Shown here: in pieces, positions 17,396 through 26,566 of the stretch | Layout: each line of letters opens with the position of its first letter | Numbering within the stretch: position 1 is the stretch's first letter | Source of the DNA: Porticoccus sp963974675 | GTDB lineage: Bacteria; Pseudomonadota; Gammaproteobacteria; Pseudomonadales; Porticoccaceae | Direction: 5' to 3' | Length of the DNA stretch: 64,000 nucleotides | Assembly: GCA_963974675.1 (NCBI GenBank) | Contig: CAXBDQ010000005.1 | Span: forward strand, 1-64,000 | Position numbers and translations under genes: made by a program | Notes under the pieces: generated by a model | What the model saw: only the letters and a program-made list of their open reading frames with translations | What the model was told of the DNA's origin: nothing | Databases searched by the model: none

Positions 17396-18472
17396 TTACT
17401 CGGCGTACAACACCCAAGTTTTGTTTTTTATATCCAATGAACCTACAGTAGCACCGACAGCAAGGCCTTTATCACCCACAATTTCCATCTCTGTATGGGA
17501 TGTATAATCCGTAGTAGAGATATTCATAGGCTCAAAATTCTTCAGGTCATCAGTAAATGTCATCCACTTACCTTTGTTACCTATGGCTACCCATCTATCA
17601 ATCGCATCAGACCATTGGATATCCATCATATGCTCCGTCATTCCAGATTGCTCTGGAGACACATATTTCCAAGTCTCACCACCATCATTAGTGCCGACTA
17701 CAACTCCAGCCAGTCCAACCATTACGATTTCTTGAGGGTTCTTTGCGTCAATTGCAGCAAAACTGTTCGGACTATCAGTAAATATTTCTTCCCAGGTTTT
17801 ACCGTTATCTATACTTTTAAATATTTGACCATATTCAGCAGCAACATAAATTGTATTGGCATCTACCTTGACGACATCATTCATAAAGATATCGTTCTCT
17901 TCACGTAGACGTGTCCATGTTTTTCCATAATCCATGCTACGAATAATTGTGCCCATCTCACCAACAGCTAAAGCCTCACCACCTGGATAGGTATGCACTT
18001 TAAGCAATTTGTTGGCTACCTCTGATTTAGGTGAATCCACAGACACCCAAGTTTCACCCTGATCTTCTGTCATGAGAGTAATACCACCATTACCCACGGC
18101 AACAGCACGATCTGCATCCCAAGCAGATACATCCTGAAGATGTACATCAACAGTAGAATCTTGGTTTTCCCAGGTTTTCCCTCCATCTTTGGTAATTAAC
18201 ATTTTTCCATAATTACCGGCGGCCAAGTATAAATCCCCATCAACATGAGTAACGCCGAAGATGTTATCCCTGACATTAATTGGTGCAGAAACTACTTCTT
18301 CTATCACTGCCTTAGGTTTCACAAAAATACCCGCCCAAAGCAACACAGCAACAATAGCCCAAGGCAATATTGAAACCAGTGTAAGTAAAATCTTTTGTAC
18401 TGCTGACTGTTCTTTTGCGCCTGAAGAATCAGACGTTTCAGAATCAGCGAGACCCTTTCCAGCAACGTTCAT
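17396..18472 (-). CDS. YCF48-like beta-propeller protein with N-terminal TM anchor
   Basis: The 358-residue protein has one TM helix near residues 25-50 (LLTLVSILPWAIVAVLLWAGIFV) and then repeated blades of the form GKTWE/GETWV with conserved G-x-TW motifs (for example DGGKTWENQDS, DQGETWVSVDS, DYGKTWTRLRE, DNGKTWEEIFT, DGGETWKYVSP). This marks the YCF48/HCF136 photosystem-II-assembly-like BNR propeller. No photosynthesis gene is present, so the role is different, probably a periplasmic scaffold for the RND permease encoded next. The ATG at 18472 follows GGGGG; an upstream TTG is possible but lacks a good site. Confidence 0.82.
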   Translation of the reverse strand: MNVAGKGLADSETSDSSGAKEQSAVQKILLTLVSILPWAIVAVLLWAGIFVKPKAVIEEVVSAPINVRDNIFGVTHVDGDLYLAAGNYGKMLITKDGGKTWENQDSTVDVHLQDVSAWDADRAVAVGNGGITLMTEDQGETWVSVDSPKSEVANKLLKVHTYPGGEALAVGEMGTIIRSMDYGKTWTRLREENDIFMNDVVKVDANTIYVAAEYGQIFKSIDNGKTWEEIFTDSPNSFAAIDAKNPQEIVMVGLAGVVVGTNDGGETWKYVSPEQSGMTEHMMDIQWSDAIDRWVAIGNKGKWMTFTDDLKNFEPMNISTTDYTSHTEMEIVGDKGLAVGATVGSLDIKNKTWVLYAE

Positions 18473-18560
18473 AACACCCCCAAATAATCTTACATAGTCC
18501 AAAAGAGACCATAATAATCTTATGTGTACTGACCAGCTATTATTTATTTTATAAGAAATA

Positions 18561-18613
18561 TTCCGGGTGAAGACTGCCAGCTAAAAACATTTAACCAGCA
18601 GCTTCACTCGGAA
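18561..18613 (-). promoter_or_regulatory. Intra-operon stem-loop between DUF1329 and YCF48 genes
   Basis: TTCCGGGTGAAG (18561-18572) pairs with CTTCACTCGGAA (18602-18613) with one mismatch, and pairing continues inward with a bulge for about five more base pairs. On the minus strand it is followed by an AT-rich but not T-only stretch. It may be a 3'-end stabiliser or partial terminator that makes the outer-membrane and periplasmic genes more abundant than the downstream membrane genes. Confidence 0.5.
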
Positions 18614-18628
18614 TGATCTAGATCGGTA

Positions 18629-20077
18629 TTAACGCGCCAGCTTAATCAAAGTTTTAAGTGACACATCTTGTTCCTCAACACCAGCAGGGTTAGCTTTCAT
18701 GTTGGAAGACCAAGTCGTAGAGAACTCAGCTTTCCAATCAATGATGTGACCAACTACAGGAATCGGTGCAGCATAACCGTCATCACCCCAATCGACACGG
18801 TTTTGGAAGATAAAGCTTTTCCAGAACTTGCCGTTTTTATCGTAAGCTTCACCCAGGTATGGACGAGGGTAGTCAACTTCCATATAAACGATTTTCTTAC
18901 TGTAGGGATGTTCATCGGGAGGAGTACCCTCGATTACCCAGACTTCACGTGGTTCCCACTGAACTTGCTCGTTAGGGAAGAAGTGAGGAGCCGTATCCAT
19001 ATCTACTGCAGGGAATTCCTTAATGGTGTTTTTAAACGCCAGGTCTACAGTAATCAATGGAGCGTGAGCGATAGCGAAGATCCAACGCTTACCTGTCAAC
19101 TTAACATCTTTATACTTAGTAGGTACCGCATCCCAAATATCCCAATCATCATACAGTTGCACTGTACCACCGATTGGATCCATCCAAGCGTTACCAGACA
19201 GACGACGCGCACGACGTACAGACTTCAGGTATGCCCAGACATCATCTGGAGTTTGAGCCGTTGGATCGTTGTAACGGATAGAGAAGATGCCGATGCCTTT
19301 AATATCTTGCGGATAAATTGCAACTAGTACAGTTTTTTGCAAGATAGTGCCATCACCTTCTGAAACTGGACCGCCATCTAGACGACCTTCCATGTAGTAA
19401 CGACGAGCCCACCAACGCTGAATACGCTCCATACCTTTATGAGCATCCAAGAACACCCAAGAGATGTGACGCAAATCCATAGTTGCACCATAAGTAGGTG
19501 AACGCAGGTTCCAGATCAGTTTACAACCTGCAGCAGGGTCATCCATTTTGACATCTTGTGGATCGAAAAACATACCAGCTTTCCAGCCACTTACCACACC
19601 ACATGAAGTACCTTCAGGAGCTGCGCCATAAACCACATTGGCTTTACCATCTTGAGTAGCTTGCATGTACTTCGGATCCATTTCGATAAACTCTGAATGA
19701 CGAGTATTAATCATCAGAGCCTTCTCACGGATCATCCACTCAACGTTATCAGTTATCATGCTGCCAACTGTTTTACCTTCAAAACATTGGTCTTTAAGCT
19801 TATCGAAATTATCCGCTTTAATAACTGTACCCGCTGGCATTTTAGTACCAGTACAGCCGCCCAGAGCCTCAACAGGTGACGGAGTACCATCCCAGCGACC
19901 TGCTGCGGGTGGCTCACCGTAAAACTGTGTATTTGGCTTGGTGCCATCTGCAGTTTTAGCCACATAATTTTGCGGCTTATCTTTGTCACTTTTGTCAACC
20001 GCAGCAAGGGCAGCAAAAGGCACCCCGACCAGCAAGCTGACAGTAACTACCGAAGTAGTTATTAATTTCTTGTACAT
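18629..20077 (-). CDS. DUF1329 family periplasmic protein (LolB-like fold)
   Basis: The 482-residue precursor has a signal peptide (MYKK start, hydrophobic core VTVSLLVGVPFAALA, cleavage near ALAAVD). The mature part carries DUF1329 features such as VYGAAPEGTSCGVVSGWK, CKLIWNLRSPTYGATMDLRH, RRARRLSGNAWMDPIGGT and PREVWVIEGTP. Members are thought to resemble LolB/LolA-type lipid carriers and are nearly always next to a DUF1302 gene, as here. The start at 20077 has GGGAG upstream; a longer frame to 20116 is less likely because it would bury the signal peptide. Probable role: periplasmic handling of a hydrophobic compound or export of an outer-membrane-associated factor. Confidence 0.85.
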   Translation of the reverse strand: MYKKLITTSVVTVSLLVGVPFAALAAVDKSDKDKPQNYVAKTADGTKPNTQFYGEPPAAGRWDGTPSPVEALGGCTGTKMPAGTVIKADNFDKLKDQCFEGKTVGSMITDNVEWMIREKALMINTRHSEFIEMDPKYMQATQDGKANVVYGAAPEGTSCGVVSGWKAGMFFDPQDVKMDDPAAGCKLIWNLRSPTYGATMDLRHISWVFLDAHKGMERIQRWWARRYYMEGRLDGGPVSEGDGTILQKTVLVAIYPQDIKGIGIFSIRYNDPTAQTPDDVWAYLKSVRRARRLSGNAWMDPIGGTVQLYDDWDIWDAVPTKYKDVKLTGKRWIFAIAHAPLITVDLAFKNTIKEFPAVDMDTAPHFFPNEQVQWEPREVWVIEGTPPDEHPYSKKIVYMEVDYPRPYLGEAYDKNGKFWKSFIFQNRVDWGDDGYAAPIPVVGHIIDWKAEFSTTWSSNMKANPAGVEEQDVSLKTLIKLAR

Positions 20078-20174
20078 ATTAATACTCCCAGTTTTAATCA
20101 GTCTTGTTTGCGACAACCAATAAAATCATTAGTTGCGCAAACATACTCATATTATCTGCTTAGAAAATTGCTGC

Positions 20175-21845
20175 TTAGAACTGTCTGCTAAGTTTGAAGA
20201 CCAGTTGGTTATCTTCAGCAAACCAATCCATAAAGCCAGCGCTGTTTTCTCTTTTACCCAAAAGAGCACTGCCCTCGCCATTGGATACACAATTCGCATC
20301 ACAAACTTTTTTCACATCGCCGTCATTCCACCAAAGATCAGCTTCGACCTTCAGACGCCAGTCATCACCCCAGACAAATTCAACCGCAGGTATAGCAAAA
20401 CCACCACCTCTGGACAGGTCAGTACCAATCACAAAGGAGGGGTTAATGGTATCACGATGGAAATTCAGCAGGGTAAAGAGGGTCAGGTAAGCCTGATGTT
20501 CCTTCTTCGGGGCACCGAAAGAGGCGAACTCTACAAGCTCATCATCGTCATCATGAGCCAATATCCACGTATCAAACAACTGGATACTGGAAAGAGACGG
20601 ACGGTGTGTACCTAAGGCTTCCATCCACTTAAACTCTTTATCAATACGCAACATGATATTAATGGTATCTTTTTCCTTAACACCTTCCCAACCTGGCAGA
20701 TCTGAACTCAGGTAGCCATAGTTATACGGCTTGTTAGGAATATAGGCAATTTCAGCACTTAGAGTCGCATCCATCGCAGAGTTAAAGCCATTGATGGTAA
20801 AACCGTACACATCAATTTCTGGATACATCCAGTCACCCAAGATAGACGCATTAGGTGCTTGACCACCATATATCTGAGCGGGACCTTCAGTCACATCAAT
20901 TCCAAAACTACCTCTCAATTCATTTGGGTTAACTACAGGAGCAGGATTAAAGGTTTTCAGATAGGCAAACGAGTAGCCAATTGACCCCCAAGAACCATTC
21001 CAACGGATACCGTAGGTCATATCGTCCCAGTCACCACTTTTGTGACCTTCATTATATGAATCGGTAAACTGGGTAAAATCTACACCACGATAAGGGTGCG
21101 GAATCCAGCGACCACCTTCGATATTGTAGCTGCTGCCCATATCTTCTTCACGATCCCAACCTGGGCGAATGTAAAAGTTCAGACTTCCACCCAGCTCATA
21201 CAGATCCACGTTGAAGTTAAACAACATTAACGGCTTGCGCCATTCTTCGTTGTTCTCATAAAACAGACGGCCACGGTAGTCATAACCACTAACCACATCC
21301 ATGGCCTGGAAGAAATCACTTTCGCCCCAAACCAATTGTTGACGACCAACACGCAATAACAGGCGATCATCAAACAAGTTCACATCAAAGTAGATTTCAC
21401 GCAACCAATCAAACACCTCATCCGTGGTTTCATACTGGTCCATGAAATCACCACGCTGGGGACTCGAACCACTATAGTTACCGTTCAGACCCACCGAATC
21501 CATACGCTCCTGAATATCATCCAGATAATCGGTTTGTTCCTCTTTATCAAAACGTGTGATCACTTTCCAGTTCAACGGCCCGGTTTTGATATCAAAATCC
21601 AGGTTCAGCGTTAGTTCAGCTTGAGTCATGCGCCACTTATCATCCGCGGCAGTTTCATCCTGATCCTGCAGACTAACTGCAATAGTAGAACGCAGATAAC
21701 CGCTGTAATTAAAATTGAAAAACGGCGCATCTTCACCGCCATAGCCATATGCAGCCATAGCGGGGCTACTCGCTGCCATTAATCCCCCACAACCCAGTAG
21801 AAAGCCACCGACTTTCAATATACTGGTGCTTTTTTCTCTCACCAT
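20175..21845 (-). CDS. DUF1302 family outer-membrane beta-barrel protein
   Basis: The 556-residue precursor has a signal peptide ending near residue 31 (MAASSPAMAAYG). It continues with the DUF1302 pattern: FNFNYSGYLRSTIAVSLQDQ, NWKVITRFDKEEQTDYLDDIQERMDS, LREIYFDVNLFDDRLLLRVGRQQLVWGESDFFQAMDVVS, many alternating strands and a C-terminal FKLSRQF with a terminal phenylalanine, the outer-membrane assembly signal. GGGAGAAG precedes the ATG. It is the first gene of the DUF1302-DUF1329-YCF48-RND run. It is probably the outer-membrane pore or receptor of the module. The sigma-54 activator is divergent, about 560 bp away. Confidence 0.87.
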   Translation of the reverse strand: MVREKSTSILKVGGFLLGCGGLMAASSPAMAAYGYGGEDAPFFNFNYSGYLRSTIAVSLQDQDETAADDKWRMTQAELTLNLDFDIKTGPLNWKVITRFDKEEQTDYLDDIQERMDSVGLNGNYSGSSPQRGDFMDQYETTDEVFDWLREIYFDVNLFDDRLLLRVGRQQLVWGESDFFQAMDVVSGYDYRGRLFYENNEEWRKPLMLFNFNVDLYELGGSLNFYIRPGWDREEDMGSSYNIEGGRWIPHPYRGVDFTQFTDSYNEGHKSGDWDDMTYGIRWNGSWGSIGYSFAYLKTFNPAPVVNPNELRGSFGIDVTEGPAQIYGGQAPNASILGDWMYPEIDVYGFTINGFNSAMDATLSAEIAYIPNKPYNYGYLSSDLPGWEGVKEKDTINIMLRIDKEFKWMEALGTHRPSLSSIQLFDTWILAHDDDDELVEFASFGAPKKEHQAYLTLFTLLNFHRDTINPSFVIGTDLSRGGGFAIPAVEFVWGDDWRLKVEADLWWNDGDVKKVCDANCVSNGEGSALLGKRENSAGFMDWFAEDNQLVFKLSRQF

Positions 21846-22403
21846 TTTCTTCTCCCACTTATTCGTTGGATATTATTTTTGCCGCCACAACTTTTATACG
21901 GCAGTACGCAATATAAACAGCTTCTACGCTAGGAGCAACAGCAGTTTTAGGCCGAAAAGGTGTATATTTCGACTTAAAAACAAACGCTTTACTAATATCA
22001 CCCGTCCTAAAAAAAGCCACACCCCAGTGATGACGGGACTTTCAAGAGAAAAACGTTTTATATTCATCCGATTTAAAATCAAGATCGAACGTTTTAAGAA
22101 AAAAACGTTCTAATGGATGATTTTATGCTCACCAGCCCATATCCAGCCGCAATAGCGCCTTTACGCTGATTAACCATACCCTTCTAGCTACCCATCCCGA
22201 GATATACCCAACAATTTTCTATTACCAAACAGCATCGAATTGTTAGCCAATTACATCTAGTGTTATGATCAAGGCTATACTTCTTTCATGGGTTTTACTT
22301 CGTGTTAAAGCCTTCTATCTATAAGTCCAGCAATCTGTCGGTTTTCAATGACTATACATCCATATGTAGCTAGCACAGCCAGATCATCGTAGGAGACTAT
22401 AAC
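21846..22403. other. Divergent intergenic region between DUF1302 gene and sigma-54 activator
   Basis: These 558 bp hold no credible gene. They contain three AACGTT-centred palindromic elements at 22050-22110 (listed separately). I searched the minus strand for a -24/-12 element in front of the DUF1302 gene and found none with good match. Promoters of both divergent genes must lie here but cannot be placed with confidence. Confidence 0.5.
22050..22110. promoter_or_regulatory. Cluster of AACGTT palindromes, possible activator-binding sites
   Basis: AAAACGTTTT is a perfect 10-bp palindrome at 22050-22059. GAACGTTTT (22087-22095) and AAAACGTTC (22102-22110) form a perfect 9-bp inverted repeat with a 6-bp spacer. 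Three copies of the same core within 61 bp, lying 205-265 bp upstream of the DUF1302 ATG, resemble upstream activating sites. Binding by the adjacent regulator is a guess; the same motif was not seen before the carboxylase operon. Confidence 0.4.
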
Positions 22404-24410
22404 TTGGCACGCCTCCACACAAAGAAACCACAATTAATGGCCGATCACTCCTCGCAGAAGGATGTTGACCATGCCTGGGAAAAATTTTTGTGTACGGGGG
22501 GTAATACAGCGGACCTTCCCGTTCGAGATATCATTGCCAACTCTTGGGAGCGCTGCCTCTCTCAAGGTGTAAACCCGAAACAACAGGCTGCACCTTTAAT
22601 GGCCTACGAAAGCGCCCTTCATGATCTTCAGCAGAGTAACAGCGAACTGATAGACTGCTCTCGCCCCGTCCTTGAACAAGCAAGTTTATTTTTGCGCAAC
22701 CTCGAAACCATTTTATTTCTTACCGACTACCAAGGACTAAACCTTCAAATTGTGGGAGACCAAAGAACGCTCTACGACGCCAATGGCATTGGATTGGTTC
22801 CAGGGAGCGGCTGGAATGAAATAGTCTCGGGCTCCAATGCCGTGGGCACTGCCATGGCCACACGTAGACCGACTCAAGTACACGGCGAAGAACACTACTG
22901 CCAGGGCTTCAAACCCTGGACTTGTACGGCAGCAGTGATTGCTGACCCCTATGACAACCAAATGATGGGTGTTATTGATCTCTCAGGGTTATGCAGCATC
23001 TATGACAAATTCCACGTTCCCTTGGTCGTCGCCTGGGCCAGCCAAATTCAGTCAGGCTTAGCGAAAAAGACGTCAGAACAATGGAGCACTATCCTAGAAC
23101 ACAGCAATAGTCGATTTGGCCACTACCGAAATTCTGGGAAACTTTTATTTGACACTCAAGGAAGGCTGGTCAGCTTTTCACCCAACGCAGGAGCATCCCT
23201 TAACTCGCTAGGTATAGACTTTGACCCTGAGGCCAAGCGACGCTTGTCTCTTCAACGGTTTGGCGGAGATGAGATCATTTACCCACACGATCAAGGCTCT
23301 TGGATATCAGAGGATTGGGTCGAGCCTGTACGACACAAAGATCAAATCCTCGGCTTCCAGCTATTAATCCCTTCTGGTAGTAAAAACACACACCGCAAAG
23401 ATCTTGCCAACACAGAGCTACCCCGCCCAACAAAGTCAAATTTTGACCCCTTTGAGAACATTTACGGCAAAAGCCCTTCATTCAAAGCAAGTGCTGACAA
23501 AGCTCGAAGAGCAGCATCCACTCCACTACCGGTACTTATTTTGGGGGATACGGGTGTCGGCAAAGAAATCTTTGCTCAGGCCATTCATGAATCCAGCAAC
23601 TATGCCAACGGCCCCTTTATAGACCTAAACTGTGGCGCATTCTCCAGAGAATTATTAAGTAGTGAACTTTTTGGTCATGTCGAAGGTGCGTTCACTGGTG
23701 CAAAAAAAGGTGGCATGATAGGTAAAATTGAAGCGGCCAATGGCGGCACGCTATTCCTTGATGAAATTGGTGAAATGCCCCTCGAAATTCAACCCTTATT
23801 TCTCCGCGTTTTACAGGAGAGAAAGATCTACCGAGTTGGAGACATAAAACCTATTTCTGTAGATTTCAGATTAATTGCCGCCACCAATAGAGATTTAAAA
23901 AAGGCCGTCAACGAAGGGCTCTTTAGAAAGGATTTATTCTTCCGACTATCAACAGTAACGATTAGTCTCGACCCATTATCGGGCAGAAAGGAAGACATTG
24001 AGGGCATAGCCAAGCTAGTACTTGAGAGAGTCAATAAAACTCACACGATTACCCCCAAGCACTTCTCTTCCACTCTCATGACAGCCCTCAAAAACAGGGA
24101 GTGGTCAGGCAATATTCGAGAACTGGTTAACGTCGTCGAGTGTATGTGCTTCATGTCCCAAAATGAAACGCTCAATATAGATGATTTACCTGATGGTTAT
24201 CGACTTGACGACGCGATGAGCAACCAACCAGTAAATACTGGAGATCTAAGCCAGCCTCTTTGCAGCCTAGATTATGCCGAAAGAAAAACTATTGAAGCGG
24301 CAGTCAAACAATCTGAAGGCAATATGACCCAAGCAGCAAAAACATTAGGAATAGCTAAAAGCACTCTGTATCAAAAGATGAAGAAGTACGGCATAGAAAA
24401 ACCACGATAA
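22404..24410 (+). CDS. Sigma-54-dependent transcriptional activator, AcoR/AcxR type
   Basis: The 668-residue enhancer-binding protein begins with an AcoR-like sensor region (IIANSWERCLSQGVNP; GAF domain about residues 80-215 with GSNAVGTAMATRRPTQVHGEEHYCQGFKPWTCTAAVI). It continues with an AAA+ domain: Walker A GDTGVGKE near 383, the sigma-54 contact loop GAFTGA near 428 and Walker B GGTLFLDEIGEMP. A Fis-type HTH (NMTQAAKTLGIAKSTLYQKM) lies near 635-662. The frame opens with TTG after GTAGGAG; ATG eleven codons later is an alternative. AcxR and AcoR are the known activators of acetone carboxylase and acetoin genes, so control of the neighbouring ketone carboxylase operon, which has a -24/-12 promoter, is likely. 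Confidence 0.9.
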   Translation: MARLHTKKPQLMADHSSQKDVDHAWEKFLCTGGNTADLPVRDIIANSWERCLSQGVNPKQQAAPLMAYESALHDLQQSNSELIDCSRPVLEQASLFLRNLETILFLTDYQGLNLQIVGDQRTLYDANGIGLVPGSGWNEIVSGSNAVGTAMATRRPTQVHGEEHYCQGFKPWTCTAAVIADPYDNQMMGVIDLSGLCSIYDKFHVPLVVAWASQIQSGLAKKTSEQWSTILEHSNSRFGHYRNSGKLLFDTQGRLVSFSPNAGASLNSLGIDFDPEAKRRLSLQRFGGDEIIYPHDQGSWISEDWVEPVRHKDQILGFQLLIPSGSKNTHRKDLANTELPRPTKSNFDPFENIYGKSPSFKASADKARRAASTPLPVLILGDTGVGKEIFAQAIHESSNYANGPFIDLNCGAFSRELLSSELFGHVEGAFTGAKKGGMIGKIEAANGGTLFLDEIGEMPLEIQPLFLRVLQERKIYRVGDIKPISVDFRLIAATNRDLKKAVNEGLFRKDLFFRLSTVTISLDPLSGRKEDIEGIAKLVLERVNKTHTITPKHFSSTLMTALKNREWSGNIRELVNVVECMCFMSQNETLNIDDLPDGYRLDDAMSNQPVNTGDLSQPLCSLDYAERKTIEAAVKQSEGNMTQAAKTLGIAKSTLYQKMKKYGIEKPR

Positions 24411-24510
24411 GATTTCCCCGTCAAACCACCCCTCTTCTATAGGATGCTACAAACAAAGGTGACAACAAAGAGACTGCTCAATTAAACATCTCTTTCAAAC
24501 TCGCTACAAT

Positions 24511-25494
24511 TTACACATCCAAAACTACAGCCCCATAAAAACCACCCTTTTCTATCAGCTGGTGCGATTCAGCCACCTGATCCAAAGGCACACGATGAGC
24601 AATCCTGTGTTGCAACATGCCACGACCAAGATACTCTGTAATATCATCGATGGCATGCTGTTTGGCTGACTCTGGCATGGCGTAAACAAGCACCAAACGA
24701 AGCGTAAGATCCATAAACATCATTCGCCTAAATGGCAACACAGGCTCTGGTACCGCCATAGAAGAATACGTCGCTATTACCGCACCAGTATTGACAGCAT
24801 CAAGAAGTCCGGGCAAATTAGCGCCAAATTCACCGTCCACTACCCGGTCGACCCCCTTACCTGACGTCATTTCTGAAATTATTCGAATAAGCTCACCACC
24901 ACCATGTGGGCACACTGCATCAGCACCCGCTGCAAAACAGTGGTCTTCTGCTTGGGGATTGCTTGCTGTGGCAACAACCTGAGCACCGGCATGCTTGGCC
25001 CATTGAATGGCGTAGTGCCCCACCCGACCAGCCCCACCCGTAACGAGCACAGTTTTACCTTCAACCGAGCCATCTGAAAAAACACAACGGTGAGCAGTCA
25101 TAGCAGGGATCCCCATACAAGCCCCATCACTAAAACTACTTGTGGCGGGAAGAGAAACAGCACGATTTGCAGGTAATGCGACATACTCGCAGGCCGTACC
25201 AAAGCGCCTAGCATATTGCGCCTGATAAACCCAAACTCGCTCACCCACCCTAGAAGCCGGAACCCCCACCCCTACGGATTCAATAATGCCAGAGCCATCA
25301 CTATGGGGAATAACAAACCCATCATCTAATAGGCCGGGCGACGGACCAGAACGTTTTTTTACATCAGAGGGATTGACCGCAGAACAATGAATACGAACTA
25401 GCACCTCTCCGTGTGCCGGAGAAGGTTTTTTTATAGAAGAAACAACCAAAACATCTTCAGCAGCGCCTAATGCACTGAATATTGCAGCCTTCAT
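24511..25494 (-). CDS. Quinone oxidoreductase-like MDR family NAD(P)H-dependent reductase
   Basis: The 327-residue medium-chain dehydrogenase/reductase lacks structural zinc. It has the GroES-like N-terminal domain (GEVLVRIHCSAVNPSDVKKRSG), nucleotide-binding VLVTGGAGRVGHYAIQWAKHAGA near residues 145-167, and a C-terminal IAHRVPLDQVAESHQLIEKGGFYGAVVL. Such enzymes reduce quinones, enones or enoyl-CoA-like compounds with NAD(P)H. A strong AAGGAGGGG precedes the ATG. It is downstream of the reductase and thiolase genes on the same strand and convergent with the activator. It could remove a double bond conjugated to the ketone substrate, but this is speculation. Confidence 0.82.
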   Translation of the reverse strand: MKAAIFSALGAAEDVLVVSSIKKPSPAHGEVLVRIHCSAVNPSDVKKRSGPSPGLLDDGFVIPHSDGSGIIESVGVGVPASRVGERVWVYQAQYARRFGTACEYVALPANRAVSLPATSSFSDGACMGIPAMTAHRCVFSDGSVEGKTVLVTGGAGRVGHYAIQWAKHAGAQVVATASNPQAEDHCFAAGADAVCPHGGGELIRIISEMTSGKGVDRVVDGEFGANLPGLLDAVNTGAVIATYSSMAVPEPVLPFRRMMFMDLTLRLVLVYAMPESAKQHAIDDITEYLGRGMLQHRIAHRVPLDQVAESHQLIEKGGFYGAVVLDV

Positions 25495-25565
25495 CAGCCC
25501 CTCCTTATCATAAATATTGACCGTTATATAAGCCAGATCACAAGGAAGCTCTGAGAAATTTCAGG

Positions 25566-26288
25566 CTAATACATGTGCTGACCGCCATTAATTGAAAGTG
25601 TCGAGCCAGTAATAAAGCCGCCGTCATCAGCGACCAAAAACAGAACTGACCGCGCTATATCATGCGCCGAGCCTAATCGACCCACAGGAATTTTAGCAAT
25701 AATCTTTTCTAGTACATCCGCCGGCACATTACGCACCATGTCGGTATCCACATAACCAGGGGCAATAGCATTTACAGTGATACCGTGAGACGCACTTTCA
25801 AGTGCCAACGCTTTAGTAAAACCGAGAATACCGGACTTAGCCGCCGCATAGTTTACTTGCCCATACTGGCCGGCCTGTCCGTTTACTGAACCAATATTTA
25901 TAATACGACCGAAGCGATTTTCCCTCATGTGTTCAATCACACACCGGGATAGATTAAAGCATGACCCCAAATTTGTATCTAGCACGGCCTGCCAGGATTC
26001 AGGGGTCATGCGATGCATGGTTTTATCCCTCGTTATCCCGGCATTATTAACCAGTATTGAGACTTGGCCGATATCACGCTCTATGGCTTCGATATTAGCT
26101 TTACATGCGTCAAAATCCGACACATCAAATTTATAGGTGGGTATTCCAGTTCGCTCACTAAACGCTCTAGCACTCTCGTCGCTATTCGCATAATTAGCTA
26201 CAACATTATAACCCGCCTCTTTAAGCTCCACAGCAATTGCTGCACCGATACCTCTCGTTCCCCCAGTGACTAAAGCTACCTTATACAT
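25566..26288 (-). CDS. phaB: Acetoacetyl-CoA reductase-like short-chain dehydrogenase
   Basis: The 240-residue SDR has the cofactor motif TGGTRGIG (8-15), the NNAG motif, a catalytic Ser in IGSVNGQAGQYGQ and YxxxK in VNYAAAKSG. Overall pattern (VVANYANSDESARAF, RDKTMHRMTPESWQAVLDTNLGSCFNLSRCVIEHM) matches PhaB, which reduces acetoacetyl-CoA to (R)-3-hydroxybutyryl-CoA with NADPH. No PHA synthase gene is in the window, so a role as a general 3-oxoacyl-CoA or ketone/alcohol reductase in the carboxylase pathway is equally possible. AGAGG precedes the ATG. Confidence 0.83.
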   Translation of the reverse strand: MYKVALVTGGTRGIGAAIAVELKEAGYNVVANYANSDESARAFSERTGIPTYKFDVSDFDACKANIEAIERDIGQVSILVNNAGITRDKTMHRMTPESWQAVLDTNLGSCFNLSRCVIEHMRENRFGRIINIGSVNGQAGQYGQVNYAAAKSGILGFTKALALESASHGITVNAIAPGYVDTDMVRNVPADVLEKIIAKIPVGRLGSAHDIARSVLFLVADDGGFITGSTLSINGGQHMY

Positions 26289-26487
26289 GTCAAGACCTCT
26301 ATTTGACTGATAAACCCCTAGGTCAACCTGAGGCCCATTTAATGTCAGGACTCTCAGATATCACAGGCTCTAAAACTACACGTCAATAAAAACCCAACAG
26401 TACTAAAAATACAAACCTTCTTTTCAGTAATTACCCGCTTATGCCCCAATAAACCTTATATCAAAAACAACATCCACCAAAACAATC

Positions 26488-26516
26488 AGCGCCTAAGTTC
26501 CCAAAGGCGCTTTTTT
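26488..26516. terminator. Possible terminator hairpin downstream of thiolase
   Basis: AGCGCCT (26488-26494) and AGGCGCT (26505-26511) form a 7-bp stem with a 10-nt loop. The poly-T tract follows on the plus strand; on the minus strand, in which the thiolase is read, only a TTGTTTT stretch follows. It may reduce read-through from thiolase to reductase. Confidence 0.45.
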
Positions 26517-26566
26517 GTAAAATGCCTCTCCTTGAAAAGCCTTCAAAGACTGTACACAACAAAAGG

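Noticed and set aside
17396..18472. YCF48 as a photosystem II assembly factor
   Set aside because: No photosynthesis gene is present; the family name refers to the propeller fold, and the RND/DUF1302/DUF1329 context points to the envelope.
22136..22151. Weak -24/-12 sigma-54 element in front of the DUF1302 gene
   Set aside because: Only the GG-N10-GC skeleton is present; the flanking bases (CGGCTG and GGGCT) do not match the consensus, and it lies about 290 bp upstream.
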